DNA of 64,000 bases, from positions 92,467-156,466 of the forward strand of contig NZ_VRLT01000024.1 of the NCBI RefSeq assembly GCF_008017835.1, written 5' to 3'. The stretch is from Mesonia sp. HuA40 (lineage in GTDB: Bacteria > Bacteroidota > Bacteroidia > Flavobacteriales > Flavobacteriaceae). This document shows, one piece after another, positions 6,228 through 14,535 of the stretch. Position 1 is the first letter of the stretch. Every line of letters begins with the position of its first letter. The translations under genes were made by a program, and so were the position numbers. The notes under the pieces were generated by a model that was not told the origin of the DNA, searched no databases, and saw only the letters and a list, made by a program, of their open reading frames with translations.

Positions 6228-8925
6228 TAACTCGCAATTTAATCTTACCATACGCGTAAATGGCAAAGAAGTAAAAAATACGCTTAATGGCGTAGGCAAA
6301 GAACTAAGGTCTTTGCGCGCCCGTACAAAAAATTTAACCGAGGGGACAGAAGAATGGTATAAGGCCAATAAAGAATTGGCAAAAACCGAGAAGATATATG
6401 ATGATCTTAAGAAGAACCAACGCGAACTTTTAAACGAGACGAAAAAAAGCATCGCCGCTCAAGAAGATCAAAATGCCGCTTTCGCTGATTTTTCAGATAA
6501 TGTAGGTCAAGCTTTTGCAGCCCTAAGAACGGGTGATTTAGTAGGTTTTAGAGCTGCAATGTTAGGAGTTGCAGGAGGCCTAAAGGCAGCAACAAAAGCA
6601 GGTCTTGCGTTTATAGCAACACCTATAGGGGCAACCATCGCGGCGCTGGGTACAATTGCCTTTGCCACCAAAAAATGGTTTGATTACAACAAGGCGGTGA
6701 GCCAAACCATTAAACTCACAGAGCAGCTTACAGATTTTAGCGGTGAGCGGCTTTCGCAATACAGAGCATCTGTACAAGCCACGGCAGATACTTTTGATAA
6801 AGATTTTAACGATGTGTTAAGAGCCGCCAACAACCTTTCAAAACAGATGGGTATTACTCAAGAAGAATCGCTTGAGCTCATTAATCAAGGTTTTGTGAGG
6901 GGCGCAGATGCGCAAAACGATTTCTTAGACAAGGTAAAAGAATATCCTGTACAATTTAAGAATGCCGGATACTCTGCACAAGATTTTATAGATATTGCCA
7001 CCCAAGAAGCAACTGGTGGCATATATGGTGATAAGCTTTTAGACGCCATTAAAGAGGCAGATTTATCGCTAAAGGAGTTTACAAACACACAGCGCGAAGC
7101 ACTAGAGAACGCATTTGGAAAAAAGTTTGCAGACGAAATGGCAAAAGGTTTAAGCGAGGGTAGCATCACCACACGAGATGCCCTTAACCTAATTATGCAA
7201 AAGTCTGATGAAATGGGGCTCAACCTGCAGCAAAAACAACAATTAGTTGCAGATGTCTTTAAAGGTGCGGGTGAAGATGCAGGAGGTTTTGAAGAAATTC
7301 TTAACCAAATAAACGAAGCCTTTTCAGAACAAAATAAAGAGCTAAGCGAGACAGAGCGCAGCACACAACGCCTTGTCACCGCAAATAAAGAATATGAGCA
7401 AGCATTAGCCAGCCTTTTTGATGCTTCGCAGTCTGGTTTTCCCGCTATGCTCAACAACCTAAAGTCTATTGGTACAGAAATTTCCACCAATATACTTACA
7501 GGAATTAAAAGAATGTTCACCGGTATAGAACAGCTTAAGCAGCAAGCCGGTTTAAAGGGGCAAAGTGATGCCGTTAAACAAATTGTTGAGAACACTAAAG
7601 AATTTGGCACCACATTCGCCGAAGAGGCTCAAATACAAATGGATGCCACCGCTAAAAATATTGAGCGGTTATCAAAAAAAGTGCAAGAGCAAAAAGATAG
7701 TTGGTTTGGTTCTTCTAAAAAATATGAAGAAGAGCTCGCCGAACAAAAAGCCTATTTTGAAGAACTTAAATTAATAGCCCAGGGAGAAAGCCAAGAGCTG
7801 CAAGTTTATCTAGATGAAATTAAATTTGGAGAAAGCAACACCGGTACTTATACACCAACTCAAGATAAAAACAAAGAAAAAGCTGATAAGAAGGCAGAGA
7901 AAGAAGAGCAGGATAAACTAGACAGAATAAGAAGATTTGAAAAGCTAAAAAAAGCTTTATTAAATGAAATTGAATTACAAAATGAAGAGGAAGAGCAAGC
8001 AAAAGAAGAGTTAAAGGAGGAGCAGCGTTATGAAAAAGAACAAGCCGCACTAGAGGATTTAAAGTTAACAAAAGAAGAGCAAGATGCCCTGTTGGAGTTG
8101 ATGGAAGAGAGCCACCAAAACAGAATGTTGGCCATACAAGAAAAATTCCAAGAAAAAAGAACAGCAGAAAATCAAAAGTTTTATGATGATCTTATTGCAG
8201 CTCAAGAAAACTTAGAGGCAGCAAAGAGCAACGCCATGGCGATTGGTATATCAAATTTAAAAAACTTCTTTGGAGATTTTGAAGGTATATACAAAGCGTT
8301 ATTTTTACTTGAAAAAGGATTAGCTATTGGCGAAATTATCACCAATTCATCAAAGGCAATTGCCGTGGCAAAAGCCAACCTAGCTACCATACCCGCATTT
8401 TTACCACCCGGTATACCAAACCCTGCCTTTGCTTTAGCAGCTGCTACAACTTCAAGTCAAATATTAGCTACCAAAATTACCGCTGCAACTCAGATTGCCT
8501 CAATCGCTGGCCAAACCCTAACAGGATTTGCAGATGGTGGTTTTACAGATATGTTTGGTCAAGGCTATAAAGACGCTACAGGCCACGAAGTAGCCGGTGT
8601 TGTACATACAGGCGAGTATGTGGTGCCAAAAGTTGTGCGGCAAGACCCAGAGGTTCCGCAAATTCTTAATTACTTAGAAACCAAAAGAAAAAAGAAATTA
8701 GGATTGTATGCAACTGGTGGTGAAACCAATCAAAGTACTTCATCTTCAAATCAAGATTATATAGATAATAATAATATGCTAATGCAAATGATGCAAGCAT
8801 TTATGAATAAACTAGATCAACCACTAGAAGCCCCTATTTATTTTGGTCCAGAAGCCGAATTAAAAAGACAAGAGCAACAAAAAAAACTAGAACAAATTAT
8901 AAATAACTCAAAAATTAAAAAATAA
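6217..8925 (+). CDS. Phage tail tape measure protein
   Basis: A 902-residue protein that would fix tail length and pass through the tail on infection. The N-terminal part carries the common entry pattern (IRVNGKEVKNTLNGVGKEL), then coiled coil, a hydrophobic membrane-active stretch (about 115-150, GGLKAATKAGLAFIATPIGAT), a long helical middle, a very charged coiled coil (~545-680, Lys/Glu-rich) and a second Ala/Ile-rich hydrophobic region (~720-770). A Gly-rich segment with HTGEYVVPK near 805 is typical of tape-measure C-termini. Long minus-strand ORFs inside it are shadows. Genes on both sides overlap or abut. Confidence 0.85.
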   Translation: MAVNNSQFNLTIRVNGKEVKNTLNGVGKELRSLRARTKNLTEGTEEWYKANKELAKTEKIYDDLKKNQRELLNETKKSIAAQEDQNAAFADFSDNVGQAFAALRTGDLVGFRAAMLGVAGGLKAATKAGLAFIATPIGATIAALGTIAFATKKWFDYNKAVSQTIKLTEQLTDFSGERLSQYRASVQATADTFDKDFNDVLRAANNLSKQMGITQEESLELINQGFVRGADAQNDFLDKVKEYPVQFKNAGYSAQDFIDIATQEATGGIYGDKLLDAIKEADLSLKEFTNTQREALENAFGKKFADEMAKGLSEGSITTRDALNLIMQKSDEMGLNLQQKQQLVADVFKGAGEDAGGFEEILNQINEAFSEQNKELSETERSTQRLVTANKEYEQALASLFDASQSGFPAMLNNLKSIGTEISTNILTGIKRMFTGIEQLKQQAGLKGQSDAVKQIVENTKEFGTTFAEEAQIQMDATAKNIERLSKKVQEQKDSWFGSSKKYEEELAEQKAYFEELKLIAQGESQELQVYLDEIKFGESNTGTYTPTQDKNKEKADKKAEKEEQDKLDRIRRFEKLKKALLNEIELQNEEEEQAKEELKEEQRYEKEQAALEDLKLTKEEQDALLELMEESHQNRMLAIQEKFQEKRTAENQKFYDDLIAAQENLEAAKSNAMAIGISNLKNFFGDFEGIYKALFLLEKGLAIGEIITNSSKAIAVAKANLATIPAFLPPGIPNPAFALAAATTSSQILATKITAATQIASIAGQTLTGFADGGFTDMFGQGYKDATGHEVAGVVHTGEYVVPKVVRQDPEVPQILNYLETKRKKKLGLYATGGETNQSTSSSNQDYIDNNNMLMQMMQAFMNKLDQPLEAPIYFGPEAELKRQEQQKKLEQIINNSKIKK

Positions 8926-11003
8926 TGGCTACTCCTATTTTTAATCCTGCGGTACTATCTTACAACTACCAGAAAAATTCAGGCTTGGTGCCTAGCCAAC
9001 AGTTCACCATATTTTTAGGCGACAACCCTAACTTAGATTTTCAACTTAACACGTTGCAGTTAACTGGCCCCAATTGGCTTACCTTTATTTTTGATAAGTT
9101 TACCTATGATGGCAATAATAAGGTTGAGTATGCATTCTTTAACATAGCCATTAATCCGCAATTTGCAGATAATCTTGCCGTTGGCTATCATCAAGATAAT
9201 GTTAATTTTAGTATCAAATTCACCGATACTGCTTTGCCGTTAGGTACTTTTACCTACTCAAAAACTACTACTGCAAATGTTCAAGTATCAGAATATCAAC
9301 AACTAGAGGTAAACCCCACACAATTTAATTTTAATGAAGTAGTGGGTAACCCCAACCCGGCAGCCGTTTATTTTACTATACAAACACAAAACAACTGGTC
9401 TATTACACCCAACCAAAATTGGTTAAGTTTTAGCGCTACAAATGGTTATGGCAATGACACTATAGCGCTCTTTGTAGATATTTCTGGTCTTGCAAAAGGT
9501 TATTACACTGCCAGCTTCTTGGTAGACGATGGTAACACGACAAAAACAGGAAATGTAGCCATTAATATGGCGGCAAATGGTCAAGAAGAAGAGTTTTTAT
9601 TGGCTACGCCAAATGCTCTTCAATTTTCTATTGAATATTTAGAGGCAGCTACCACCCAAAAAAATATTGTAATACAAACCTCGCAGCCCGTAAGCATAAG
9701 CACCACAGAAAGTTGGTTAAACCTACAGCAAACCAACTTTGCTGCAGGAACACACATTTTAAATGTCAACTTACAAAACACATCAAATTTAGCTATTGGC
9801 AGCTACCCTGCAACCATTAAGCTAGATAATGGCATAAAAGAAGAATATATAAATGTGTTGCTCATTGTAAGTAAAGAAGAAGTAAGCGGTCTTTATAATG
9901 GAGCCTTTTACTTTTCAGAATCACGCCCAAAACTCGTGTTAACCACTCCCAATCAAAATAAAGAGGCGGTGCTAGATTATACCGTACAAGCCACTAGAGG
10001 GATTAAGAAATACCAACAGAAAGTACCTTTTTACAACAATAATTTAAATAGGGTAATAGGTCAAGAAACCAATTTGCTTTTGCAAGCAGAATCTTTACCA
10101 AATGTAATTATTACCAGCTTTGTCGCCATGTTAAATCCGTTGCAAATGGCTTTAGAAATTTCAGATAAATACATAAATGGTTTAGAGCTTAATCATCGTA
10201 TAAACTATGGTAACTTAAGATTTATAACGGGATTAAATCCGCTTCAAGCGCTTAAAGAAGATTTTATAGAGATGCACATTCTGCGCTATATAACCGTTAA
10301 TGGCTCTGGCAATCAAGGTCAAGGCGAGGCACCTATTGGTCCTATTGCCCCAGCTTCTTTACCGCACGAATATAGGCTTACGCATTTACCTTTAAAGGTT
10401 TATGCACCAAAAGACGGCTTGTTGGCTTTTTCATTTTATAGCGATAATACGCCCGCCCAATGCGATTTAACCTTTGTAGATTTAGAAGATAATGTATCGG
10501 TTAGCTTTATACCTAATCCTATTCGCGCAGATTTAATTACTTGCTTTATCAATTTAAATGATTATGATCTTGAGCCTGGGGAGCAACTACAAATAGCTTG
10601 TAGCCTTATAGAGTGTACGGTGGTTATTAAAGAAAGCAAGCTACCTACCACTCAAATAATTTTTGAAAATCAGTGGCAACTGCCAGAGATTTTTAATTGC
10701 ACGGGAGAGGTAGAAGTAGATTTTCAAGAAGACTCAGAAACCACAACTATAAGCGTAGATGGTAAAGAATACACCAAAATTTTAGAGAGCAAAACCCCTC
10801 AAAAATTTAGAATAAACACGGGTAACATCTATACCGAAGAAGAAGTAGCACAACTAACGCGAATTTTAGAGTCTAAAAAAATATGGATTAAAATTGGTGA
10901 TTATAAATATGAGGTGGTGCGAAATTTCTCTAGTCTAAAAAAACACGCTACTAGAAGAAATGAGAGAGAATTTATTTTAACTTTTGAAACCGCATTGGTA
11001 TGA
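8925..11003 (+). CDS. Phage tail protein with BACON-like Ig-fold domains
   Basis: A 692-residue protein directly after the tape measure (start shared with its stop). Residues ~110-215 and ~220-315 read as two BACON-like domains: paired patterns such as NNWSITPNQNWLSFSATNG, then VDISGLAKGYYTASF, and later ESWLNLQQTNF with AIGSYPATIKLDNG. BACON modules are Bacteroidota-typical and often glycan- or mucin-associated. The C-terminal half is beta-rich and unrecognised. Position fits a distal-tail or tail-tip component, so these modules may decorate the tail and help it bind host surface glycans (inference). Confidence 0.6.
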   Translation: MATPIFNPAVLSYNYQKNSGLVPSQQFTIFLGDNPNLDFQLNTLQLTGPNWLTFIFDKFTYDGNNKVEYAFFNIAINPQFADNLAVGYHQDNVNFSIKFTDTALPLGTFTYSKTTTANVQVSEYQQLEVNPTQFNFNEVVGNPNPAAVYFTIQTQNNWSITPNQNWLSFSATNGYGNDTIALFVDISGLAKGYYTASFLVDDGNTTKTGNVAINMAANGQEEEFLLATPNALQFSIEYLEAATTQKNIVIQTSQPVSISTTESWLNLQQTNFAAGTHILNVNLQNTSNLAIGSYPATIKLDNGIKEEYINVLLIVSKEEVSGLYNGAFYFSESRPKLVLTTPNQNKEAVLDYTVQATRGIKKYQQKVPFYNNNLNRVIGQETNLLLQAESLPNVIITSFVAMLNPLQMALEISDKYINGLELNHRINYGNLRFITGLNPLQALKEDFIEMHILRYITVNGSGNQGQGEAPIGPIAPASLPHEYRLTHLPLKVYAPKDGLLAFSFYSDNTPAQCDLTFVDLEDNVSVSFIPNPIRADLITCFINLNDYDLEPGEQLQIACSLIECTVVIKESKLPTTQIIFENQWQLPEIFNCTGEVEVDFQEDSETTTISVDGKEYTKILESKTPQKFRINTGNIYTEEEVAQLTRILESKKIWIKIGDYKYEVVRNFSSLKKHATRRNEREFILTFETALV

Positions 11004-12799
11004 TTTTACTGCAAGCTCCTACTTTTCAAATAGACTTAAGTGCTTATGGTGTAAAGCTTAATGAAGAAAGCGATTTATTTTCAGACAACATCTATAAATC
11101 TTATAGTTTACCATTTACCATTAAAGCAGATGAAGAGCTATTGGTAAAACTTGGTTTGCCAACTTTGGGTAATATACAAAACATTAACCAAGAGATAAAA
11201 TGCCGTATTGTATTACCTAACCGCCATTTACCAGCAACCTTATTTTTAGGTGAAATGAGAAATCACAACCTAGAGTGCAATATTACCTATGGTAAAAATA
11301 ACCTTGCTGTATATGATGTAGCCCTTAAAGATTTGCCTTGGCCCTTTATAATTCCCAACGAGCCACTTATAGATTTTGCAAAAAATCAAACACAAAACTC
11401 TTGGCCCAACAGCCAAATGGCTTTTCCTGTTGTGTATGCTCCAGATATCGTAAAGGGCGATGAATACGATAAATTCTTAGGTTTTGTAAATAATTATGAC
11501 ACGCAAAATGATAAGTATATAGAAAACGAAATTGTACAAGAGCAAGATGATCAAGGCGCAAACATAGATGTGTATTACAATAAAAACGTGATGCTGCCTA
11601 TGCCTTATCTTCTAGAAATTGTAAAAATGGGTTACGCACAAGAAAATAAAAAGGTGGTGGGTGCCGCCTTACTAGATGAAGATTTAAAAAGAGCGGTTTA
11701 CTTTCCTAAAGGTTACTTAGAGAAATTTGCGGCAAACGAGTATGCGCAAATAAGTTTTACAACCCGATCTGGTGTAGATAGACTTACTCCGAATTCACCG
11801 CTTTACAATGTGTATGATTACCGCTTTACCCCAACCAAACAAGGCACTTATAAATTAGACTTATTTATAAATTTACCTCCTGGGCTTGCCTCGGCTTTTT
11901 TTCTTACGGTCTTTAGAGAAGATGCACTTTCTCAAGCTTTAACCGCTGTTAAAAGCTACCAATCTTTTAACACGCGTGTGCAAATACAGGAAACGCTAAC
12001 CTTTAATGTAGAAATTCAAGATACTTTAGACCCCGTACTGGTAAGGTTGGCTATACCCTACACAGATGTAAATATTGAAGAATACAACAGTTTAGAGTGG
12101 AAATATGACGAAGGTAGATTAAATGTATTCCCACAAATTTTTAACCTTGCCAATTTTATGCCAGATTTAAAATTTGGCGAGTTTATGAATGAGTTAAAAA
12201 ACTGGTTGAATCTTGATGTAGATGTACAAGAAAATTATGTTAAAATAGATTTTGTAAAAGACTCTATATTACAACGCCCAAAAGTAAATCACGAACATTT
12301 AGAACTGGTAAGCCCGTTATGGCGAAATAACAATAACAGAGTTTACGTGCTTAAATATTCAAATGGCGATGAAATATATTATGACAAAACGGGTCAAGTA
12401 TATCAAAAACCACGTGATGGGCAAGAAGCTATAAATATAGATATGGATGTACAACCCTTAGAGGTAGAAAGCAATAAAAGTATAATTACCGCCAAAGCTC
12501 CAGAAGAAAGGGCAAAAATAGATTTTATCTTGCACGATGCCCCTAGCGTATTTGTTAACCCGAAAATAGCTGAAAATTTAAGTTTGCAAGAAGTGGCAAC
12601 AAAAAACTGGTTCCCTTGGCTTCGCTTTCGCGTTAATTCAAAAACTTGTAAAGAAGAATTTGAATGCAGCATACACGAAGAAGTAGAGCTTAAACCTTTA
12701 AGCTACAAGTATAAAGAACTACTCATTATAAAGAAGTTAAACAAAAAGTTTTTAAGTGAGAAACGTATGCGTGTAGAGATAGAGGCCGAGTCTTTCTAA
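11000..12799 (+). CDS. Phage tail tip / baseplate-like protein
   Basis: A 599-residue protein overlapping the previous gene by four bases and the last plus-strand gene of the prophage. The start (QIDLSAYGVKLNEESDLFSD, then SYSLPFTIKADEELL) is the sort of beta-rich opening seen in distal tail proteins. It ends with WFPWLRFRVNSKTCKEEFEC and a basic tail. No enzymatic motif is visible. Its stop overlaps the stop of the convergent integrase. The tail-tip role is inferred from its position after the tape measure. Confidence 0.5.
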   Translation: MILLQAPTFQIDLSAYGVKLNEESDLFSDNIYKSYSLPFTIKADEELLVKLGLPTLGNIQNINQEIKCRIVLPNRHLPATLFLGEMRNHNLECNITYGKNNLAVYDVALKDLPWPFIIPNEPLIDFAKNQTQNSWPNSQMAFPVVYAPDIVKGDEYDKFLGFVNNYDTQNDKYIENEIVQEQDDQGANIDVYYNKNVMLPMPYLLEIVKMGYAQENKKVVGAALLDEDLKRAVYFPKGYLEKFAANEYAQISFTTRSGVDRLTPNSPLYNVYDYRFTPTKQGTYKLDLFINLPPGLASAFFLTVFREDALSQALTAVKSYQSFNTRVQIQETLTFNVEIQDTLDPVLVRLAIPYTDVNIEEYNSLEWKYDEGRLNVFPQIFNLANFMPDLKFGEFMNELKNWLNLDVDVQENYVKIDFVKDSILQRPKVNHEHLELVSPLWRNNNNRVYVLKYSNGDEIYYDKTGQVYQKPRDGQEAINIDMDVQPLEVESNKSIITAKAPEERAKIDFILHDAPSVFVNPKIAENLSLQEVATKNWFPWLRFRVNSKTCKEEFECSIHEEVELKPLSYKYKELLIIKKLNKKFLSEKRMRVEIEAESF

Positions 12800-14106
12800 A
12801 TATCTAAAGTGTAAATGTCGCTATGATCTGCCGGGATAGATCGCTTATGTTTACGCAAATAATTTTTTATGCCGCTTACAGACCTATGCCCTGTAAGTGG
12901 CATTAGTTTAAACAAAATTTCTTGTTCACCCATACCTTTATCAACCAAAGAGTTATAAAGATTAAGAATAGCCGTGTGCCTTACAGAATAGAGGCTGTAA
13001 TAACGACCATAACCAAGTTCATTTTTAATGTCGCGAAAACGTTTAGAAAAATGATCTACCCGGCTTTTTAATTTGGCACCATTCCACTCTGCCGGTTTAC
13101 CTTCTGCGGTAAATAAGTGATAGTTTGCAGGGTATTTATCTATTTGCATTTCATTTAAGGTAGGCTTTATTTTATGAATTAAGCGCCTATAACTCAGTAA
13201 TTCGGTTTTTGTTTTAACACTTAAAAAAAAGTTTTCGATATCAATATCTCCTACTTTTAGTCTACAAATCTCTATAGGTCTTAAAATAGGGTAAATCATA
13301 AACCTTAAAAAATGCAATAAGTAAGGATCATTTTTTAAAATGTATTTTTTAATATCATCTAATTCTTTAACCGTAAAAGCTTTGTTGTTCACCGGTTCTT
13401 GATCTACTTTAGGTACTTGCTTAATAAAGTTTAAAGGTATAAAACGCTCGTCTTGTAAGATAGTAAAGAGAGAAGATAAAGAGCGTTTATGATTATTTAT
13501 CGAAGTACCACTTAAACCTTTTTTAGTTTTTTGATTTACATAATCAAAGCGTAAAAAATCCCAAAATTCATAAAACTTATCAATATCAAAATCTTTGACA
13601 TCAAGCCCTAAATAACCATTTTTATAAGCCCAATCTTTAAATCTATTAAGATGAAAGTTGTACCCATTTAGGGTAGCTTCAGCTTTATTTGCCTCTAAAA
13701 TTTTATAGGCATACGCCAAAGCTTTTTCTAAGGTAATAGACTTTCTATTTATTTTTTTTGAAGAAGCTATATTTTTAGTAACAGGATTCCACCCTCTTTG
13801 TAAAGCCGACTCAATAGCTTGTTTTAAGCTTTTAGCTACTGCCTCTCGCTCTTTAAGTGTTTTATAGCGATTGATGCCTTTTTGATACTGAAATTTCTTT
13901 TTAAATTTACCCGTATTCTCATCCCGCCAGTAAAAATAAACGTGCCACCTTTTTTTAAGAGTAACCTTACCATCTATTTTTGGTTTATAAATGCTAATTT
14001 TAGAATAGGGTTTCTTTTTCATTTCAACATCAAAATATACCGTTTCCACGGATTGTTTTATATGTTCGTTTTTAGTCGCATTTTTATTTTTTGATTTCTT
14101 TCTCAT
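12796..14106 (-). CDS. Phage tyrosine recombinase (integrase)
   Basis: A 436-residue site-specific recombinase. It has a basic N-terminal arm-binding region (to ~120), a SAM-like core-binding domain (~140-225) and a catalytic domain with Arg276 (ILRPIEICRL), YSVRHT at 373-378 (Arg376, His377), GHR at 406-408 and the nucleophile Tyr416 (GIKNYLR). The first His of the HxxRH box is Tyr, a common phage variant. The start lies 60 bases from the 3' end of tRNA-Leu and transcription runs away from the tRNA, the standard arrangement for integration into a tRNA gene. It converges with the tail operon with a four-base overlap. Confidence 0.92.
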   Translation of the reverse strand: MRKKSKNKNATKNEHIKQSVETVYFDVEMKKKPYSKISIYKPKIDGKVTLKKRWHVYFYWRDENTGKFKKKFQYQKGINRYKTLKEREAVAKSLKQAIESALQRGWNPVTKNIASSKKINRKSITLEKALAYAYKILEANKAEATLNGYNFHLNRFKDWAYKNGYLGLDVKDFDIDKFYEFWDFLRFDYVNQKTKKGLSGTSINNHKRSLSSLFTILQDERFIPLNFIKQVPKVDQEPVNNKAFTVKELDDIKKYILKNDPYLLHFLRFMIYPILRPIEICRLKVGDIDIENFFLSVKTKTELLSYRRLIHKIKPTLNEMQIDKYPANYHLFTAEGKPAEWNGAKLKSRVDHFSKRFRDIKNELGYGRYYSLYSVRHTAILNLYNSLVDKGMGEQEILFKLMPLTGHRSVSGIKNYLRKHKRSIPADHSDIYTLDI

Positions 14107-14130
14107 CGCCTTAAGAGAAGTCCAAAAACA

Positions 14131-14161
14131 AGCAAACCCCTTAAAAAATAAGGGGTTTGCT
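14131..14161 (-). terminator. Terminator of the tRNA transcript
   Basis: A perfect 13-base inverted repeat (agcaaacccctta with its complement) around a five-A loop, followed on the minus strand by a TGTTTTT tract. It lies five bases beyond the 3' end of tRNA-Leu and before the integrase start, so it would end the tRNA-Gly/tRNA-Leu transcript and insulate the integrase. Confidence 0.8.
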
Positions 14162-14165
14162 AAAG

Positions 14166-14190
14166 TACTCGGGACGGGACTTGAACCCGT
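14166..14190 (-). other. Probable prophage attachment site in tRNA-Leu 3' end
   Basis: This is the T-arm and acceptor end of tRNA-Leu, immediately next to the integrase. Integrases of this type usually recombine in this part of a tRNA and restore it with phage sequence. The second copy should lie beyond the left end of the window, so the core cannot be delimited here. This is an inference from location. Confidence 0.45.
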
Positions 14191-14249
14191 ACGAACAAAT
14201 GTTCATTGGATTTTAAGTCCAACGTGTCTACCAATTCCACCACCCGAGC
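14166..14249 (-). tRNA. tRNA-Leu (UAA anticodon)
   Basis: Read on the minus strand it begins GCTCGGGTGGTGGAATTGG, carries the loop CTTAAAA with anticodon UAA, and has a long variable arm and a GGTTCAAGTCC T-arm. The 7-bp acceptor stem pairs GCTCGGG with CCCGAGT, with discriminator A. There is no encoded CCA. It sits 35 bases after tRNA-Gly on the same strand and its 3' end faces the prophage. Confidence 0.95.
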
Positions 14250-14284
14250 ATACTATTTTTTACCGATAGGTATAATACATACAG

Positions 14285-14357
14285 AGCGAAAAACGGGATT
14301 CGAACCCGCGACCTCCACCTTGGCAAGGTGGCGCTCTACCAACTGAGCTATTTTCGC
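14285..14357 (-). tRNA. tRNA-Gly (GCC anticodon)
   Basis: On the minus strand GCGAAAATAGCTCAGTTGG starts a standard cloverleaf. The anticodon arm CACCTTGCCAAGGTG gives GCC, the T-arm is GGGTTCGAATCCC, and the acceptor stem GCGAAAA pairs with TTTTCGC. It is transcribed together with the downstream tRNA-Leu. Confidence 0.96.
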
Positions 14358-14535
14358 GTTTTATCGTTGACAATAAAACCAAACTAAACTTTGGGCAATT
14401 TACCTAAACATTTCTAAGAAATGATTTTCTTACTAAGGCCTTATCGTGGTGTGTTTTCTAAAGAACGTGCAATCGTGATTGCGGATGCAAATTTAAATGT
14501 TTTTTTAGTTTAAACAAGTAAAACCTCAAGTTTTT

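Larger units (their letters stand above)
1..14166. mobile_element. Prophage, right-hand portion (left end outside window)
   Basis: Tightly packed plus-strand genes, many sharing start/stop bases, encode phage functions: fibre, endolysin, spanin-like lipoprotein, tape measure and large tail proteins. A minus-strand tyrosine integrase closes the block 60 bases from the 3' end of tRNA-Leu. Head, packaging and replication genes are not in the window and should lie to the left. The order is unusual because fibre and lysis genes precede the tape measure. The right boundary is placed at the tRNA 3' end by inference from the usual habit of such integrases; the left attachment site was not seen. Confidence 0.85.

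Noticed and set aside
6885..7613. 242-codon minus-strand frame inside the tape measure
   Set aside because: A shadow of the tape-measure coding sequence: Ser/Cys-rich composition, no family, and antisense to a clear gene. The same holds for other antisense frames at 3948-4364, 7820-8071 and 12403-12672.
14131..14161. Perfect palindrome as the phage attachment core
   Set aside because: It is followed by a T-run in the tRNA transcription direction and is better explained as the tRNA terminator; the tRNA 3' end is the more usual core.
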